A stretch of DNA of 5,072 bases from Clostridia bacterium (GTDB lineage: Bacteria > Bacillota > Clostridia > Oscillospirales > CAG-272). The stretch lies in the NCBI GenBank assembly GCA_017416885.1, contig JAFQAM010000026.1, positions 1 to 5,072 of the forward strand. Direction: 5' to 3'. Made by a program: the position numbers and the translations under genes. This document shows positions 3,965 through 5,072 of this stretch, piece by piece. Under the pieces are notes generated by a model that made no database searches, was not told where the DNA came from, and saw only the letters and a list, made by a program, of their open reading frames with translations. The stretch's first letter is position 1. The number at the start of each line of letters is the position of its first letter.

Positions 3965-5072
3965 TTATTTTCTTGGATTCTTAATTGCTGCTTGAGCTGC
4001 TGCAAGTCTTGCAATTGGAACTCTGTATGGTGAGCAAGAAACATAGCTTAAGCCGATTCTGTGACAGAAGTCAACAGATGTTGGGTCACCACCGTGCTCA
4101 CCGCAAATACCGATGTGCATGTTAGGTCTTACTTCCTTACCCATTGTAACAGCCATATCCATAAGCTTACCAACACCGTTTTGGTCGATTCTTGCGAATG
4201 GATCGTTTTCGTAGATCTTGCTTTCATAGTAAGCTGTTAAGAACTTACCGGCGTCATCACGGCTGAAGCCGAATGTCATCTGTGTTAAGTCGTTTGTACC
4301 GAAGCAGAAGAACTCAGCTTCCTTAGCGATTTCATCAGCTGTTAAGCAAGCTCTTGGAATTTCCATCATTGTACCAACCTCATACTTAAGGTCTGCGCCA
4401 GCCTTAGCGATTTCTTCATCAGCTGTTGCAACAACAATCTTCTTAACGAAGTTAAATTCCTTGATTTCGCCAACAAGTGGAATCATGATTTCAGGAACGA
4501 TTGTCCATTCAGGATGAGCTTTGTTTACATTGATAGCAGCGCGGATAACAGCTCTTGTCTGCATCTTAGCGATTTCAGGATAAGTTACTGTTAAACGGCA
4601 TCCACGGTGACCCATCATTGGGTTGAACTCGTGAAGTGAAGAAATGATATTCTTAATATCCTCAACAGTCTTGTTCTGAGCCTTAGCAAGAGCAGCGATG
4701 TCCTCTTCTGTTGTAGGAACGAACTCGTGAAGCGGTGGATCTAAGAAACGGATAGTAACAGGGTTGCCCTCAAGAGCCTCATAAAGCTTCTCAAAGTCGC
4801 CCTGCTGCATTGGAAGAAGCTTAGCAAGAGCTGCTTCTCTTTCTTCAACAGTGTCAGAGCAGATCATTTCTCTGAATGCTGCGATTCTGTCTGGATCGAA
4901 GAACATGTGCTCTGTACGGCAAAGACCGATACCTTCAGCGCCGAAAGCTCTTGCTTGCTTAGCGTCTGTAGGTGTATCAGCGTTTGTTCTAACCTGAAGC
5001 TGTCTGTATTCGTCAGCCCAGCTCATAATGATACCGAACTCACCTTCAACAGAAGCAGGAACAGTTGGGATA
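3965..5072 (-). CDS. ppdK: Pyruvate phosphate dikinase, C-terminal part (5' partial)
   Basis: The frame is open from the window edge (first full codon at 5071) to TAA at 3965-3967, giving 368 of the usual roughly 870-880 residues. An internal ATG at 5026 is not the start: the upstream residues IPTVPASVEGEFG belong to the linker after the swivelling phosphohistidine domain. PPDK interconverts PEP, AMP and PPi with pyruvate, ATP and phosphate in the cytoplasm, and in anaerobic Clostridia it commonly supports PPi-linked glycolysis. The PEP/pyruvate barrel is complete. It shows GLCRTEHMF and TIRFLDPPLHEF with the substrate-binding arginines, GTMMEIPRA with the metal-binding Glu, FGTNDLTQ with the metal-binding Asn-Asp, and GICGEHGG with the catalytic Cys (codon 4103-4105). 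All match key residues of the Clostridium symbiosum enzyme. Codon use is strongly biased, as in highly expressed genes. The phosphohistidine and ATP-grasp domains lie outside the window. Confidence 0.97.
   Translation of the reverse strand, partial: IPTVPASVEGEFGIIMSWADEYRQLQVRTNADTPTDAKQARAFGAEGIGLCRTEHMFFDPDRIAAFREMICSDTVEEREAALAKLLPMQQGDFEKLYEALEGNPVTIRFLDPPLHEFVPTTEEDIAALAKAQNKTVEDIKNIISSLHEFNPMMGHRGCRLTVTYPEIAKMQTRAVIRAAINVNKAHPEWTIVPEIMIPLVGEIKEFNFVKKIVVATADEEIAKAGADLKYEVGTMMEIPRACLTADEIAKEAEFFCFGTNDLTQMTFGFSRDDAGKFLTAYYESKIYENDPFARIDQNGVGKLMDMAVTMGKEVRPNMHIGICGEHGGDPTSVDFCHRIGLSYVSCSPYRVPIARLAAAQAAIKNPRK

Overview
The window looks like a chromosomal segment of a gut-type Clostridia (Bacillota), most likely from the Ruminococcaceae/Oscillospiraceae/Lachnospiraceae range. 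Three things suggest this: a pyruvate phosphate dikinase of clostridial type, an acyltransferase tail with a zinc ribbon of a kind I recall mainly from Clostridia, and intergenic spacers packed with small hairpins and short tandem repeats. This placement is inference; no rRNA or marker gene is present.

Layout, left to right. (1) 1-693 (+): the 3' part of a lysophospholipid (1-acylglycerol-3-phosphate) acyltransferase-like gene with a four-cysteine zinc ribbon; its start lies outside the window. (2) 694-994: a gene-free spacer with a four-unit array of GAA/CTT-loop hairpins, each followed by ATATCGA, then two GC-rich hairpins and a degenerate array-like copy close to the next gene. (3) 995-2278 (+): an AT-rich, operon-like set of three small genes. 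Two encode unrecognised proteins with two membrane helices each, and the third encodes a 72-residue XRE-type DNA-binding protein. The set ends in a strong intrinsic terminator at 2280-2314, which can also serve the convergent gene. A 21-bp perfect palindrome lies inside the second gene, about 100 bp before the XRE start. (4) 2315-2471: a spacer with a direct repeat, a nested hairpin block and a seven-unit heptamer array. (5) 2472-3770 (-): a complete cytoplasmic GH29 alpha-L-fucosidase. (6) 3771-3964: a spacer with two more heptamer arrays, one in the opposite orientation, and a hairpin after ppdK. (7) 3965-5072 (-): the C-terminal 368 residues of pyruvate phosphate dikinase, carrying the PEP/pyruvate-binding barrel.

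How the genes fit together. The acyltransferase (phospholipid synthesis) and PPDK (PPi-linked glycolysis) are housekeeping genes. Between them lie a sugar hydrolase and a small regulator/membrane-protein cassette, each bordered by repeat-rich spacers. I see no transposase, integrase, CRISPR array, tRNA or rRNA. The less ordinary elements are the hairpin array with changing but still pairing stems, the palindrome ahead of the XRE gene, and the heptamer arrays on both sides of the fucosidase gene. I do not see a clear new biological system; the three-gene cassette is the best candidate for something undescribed.
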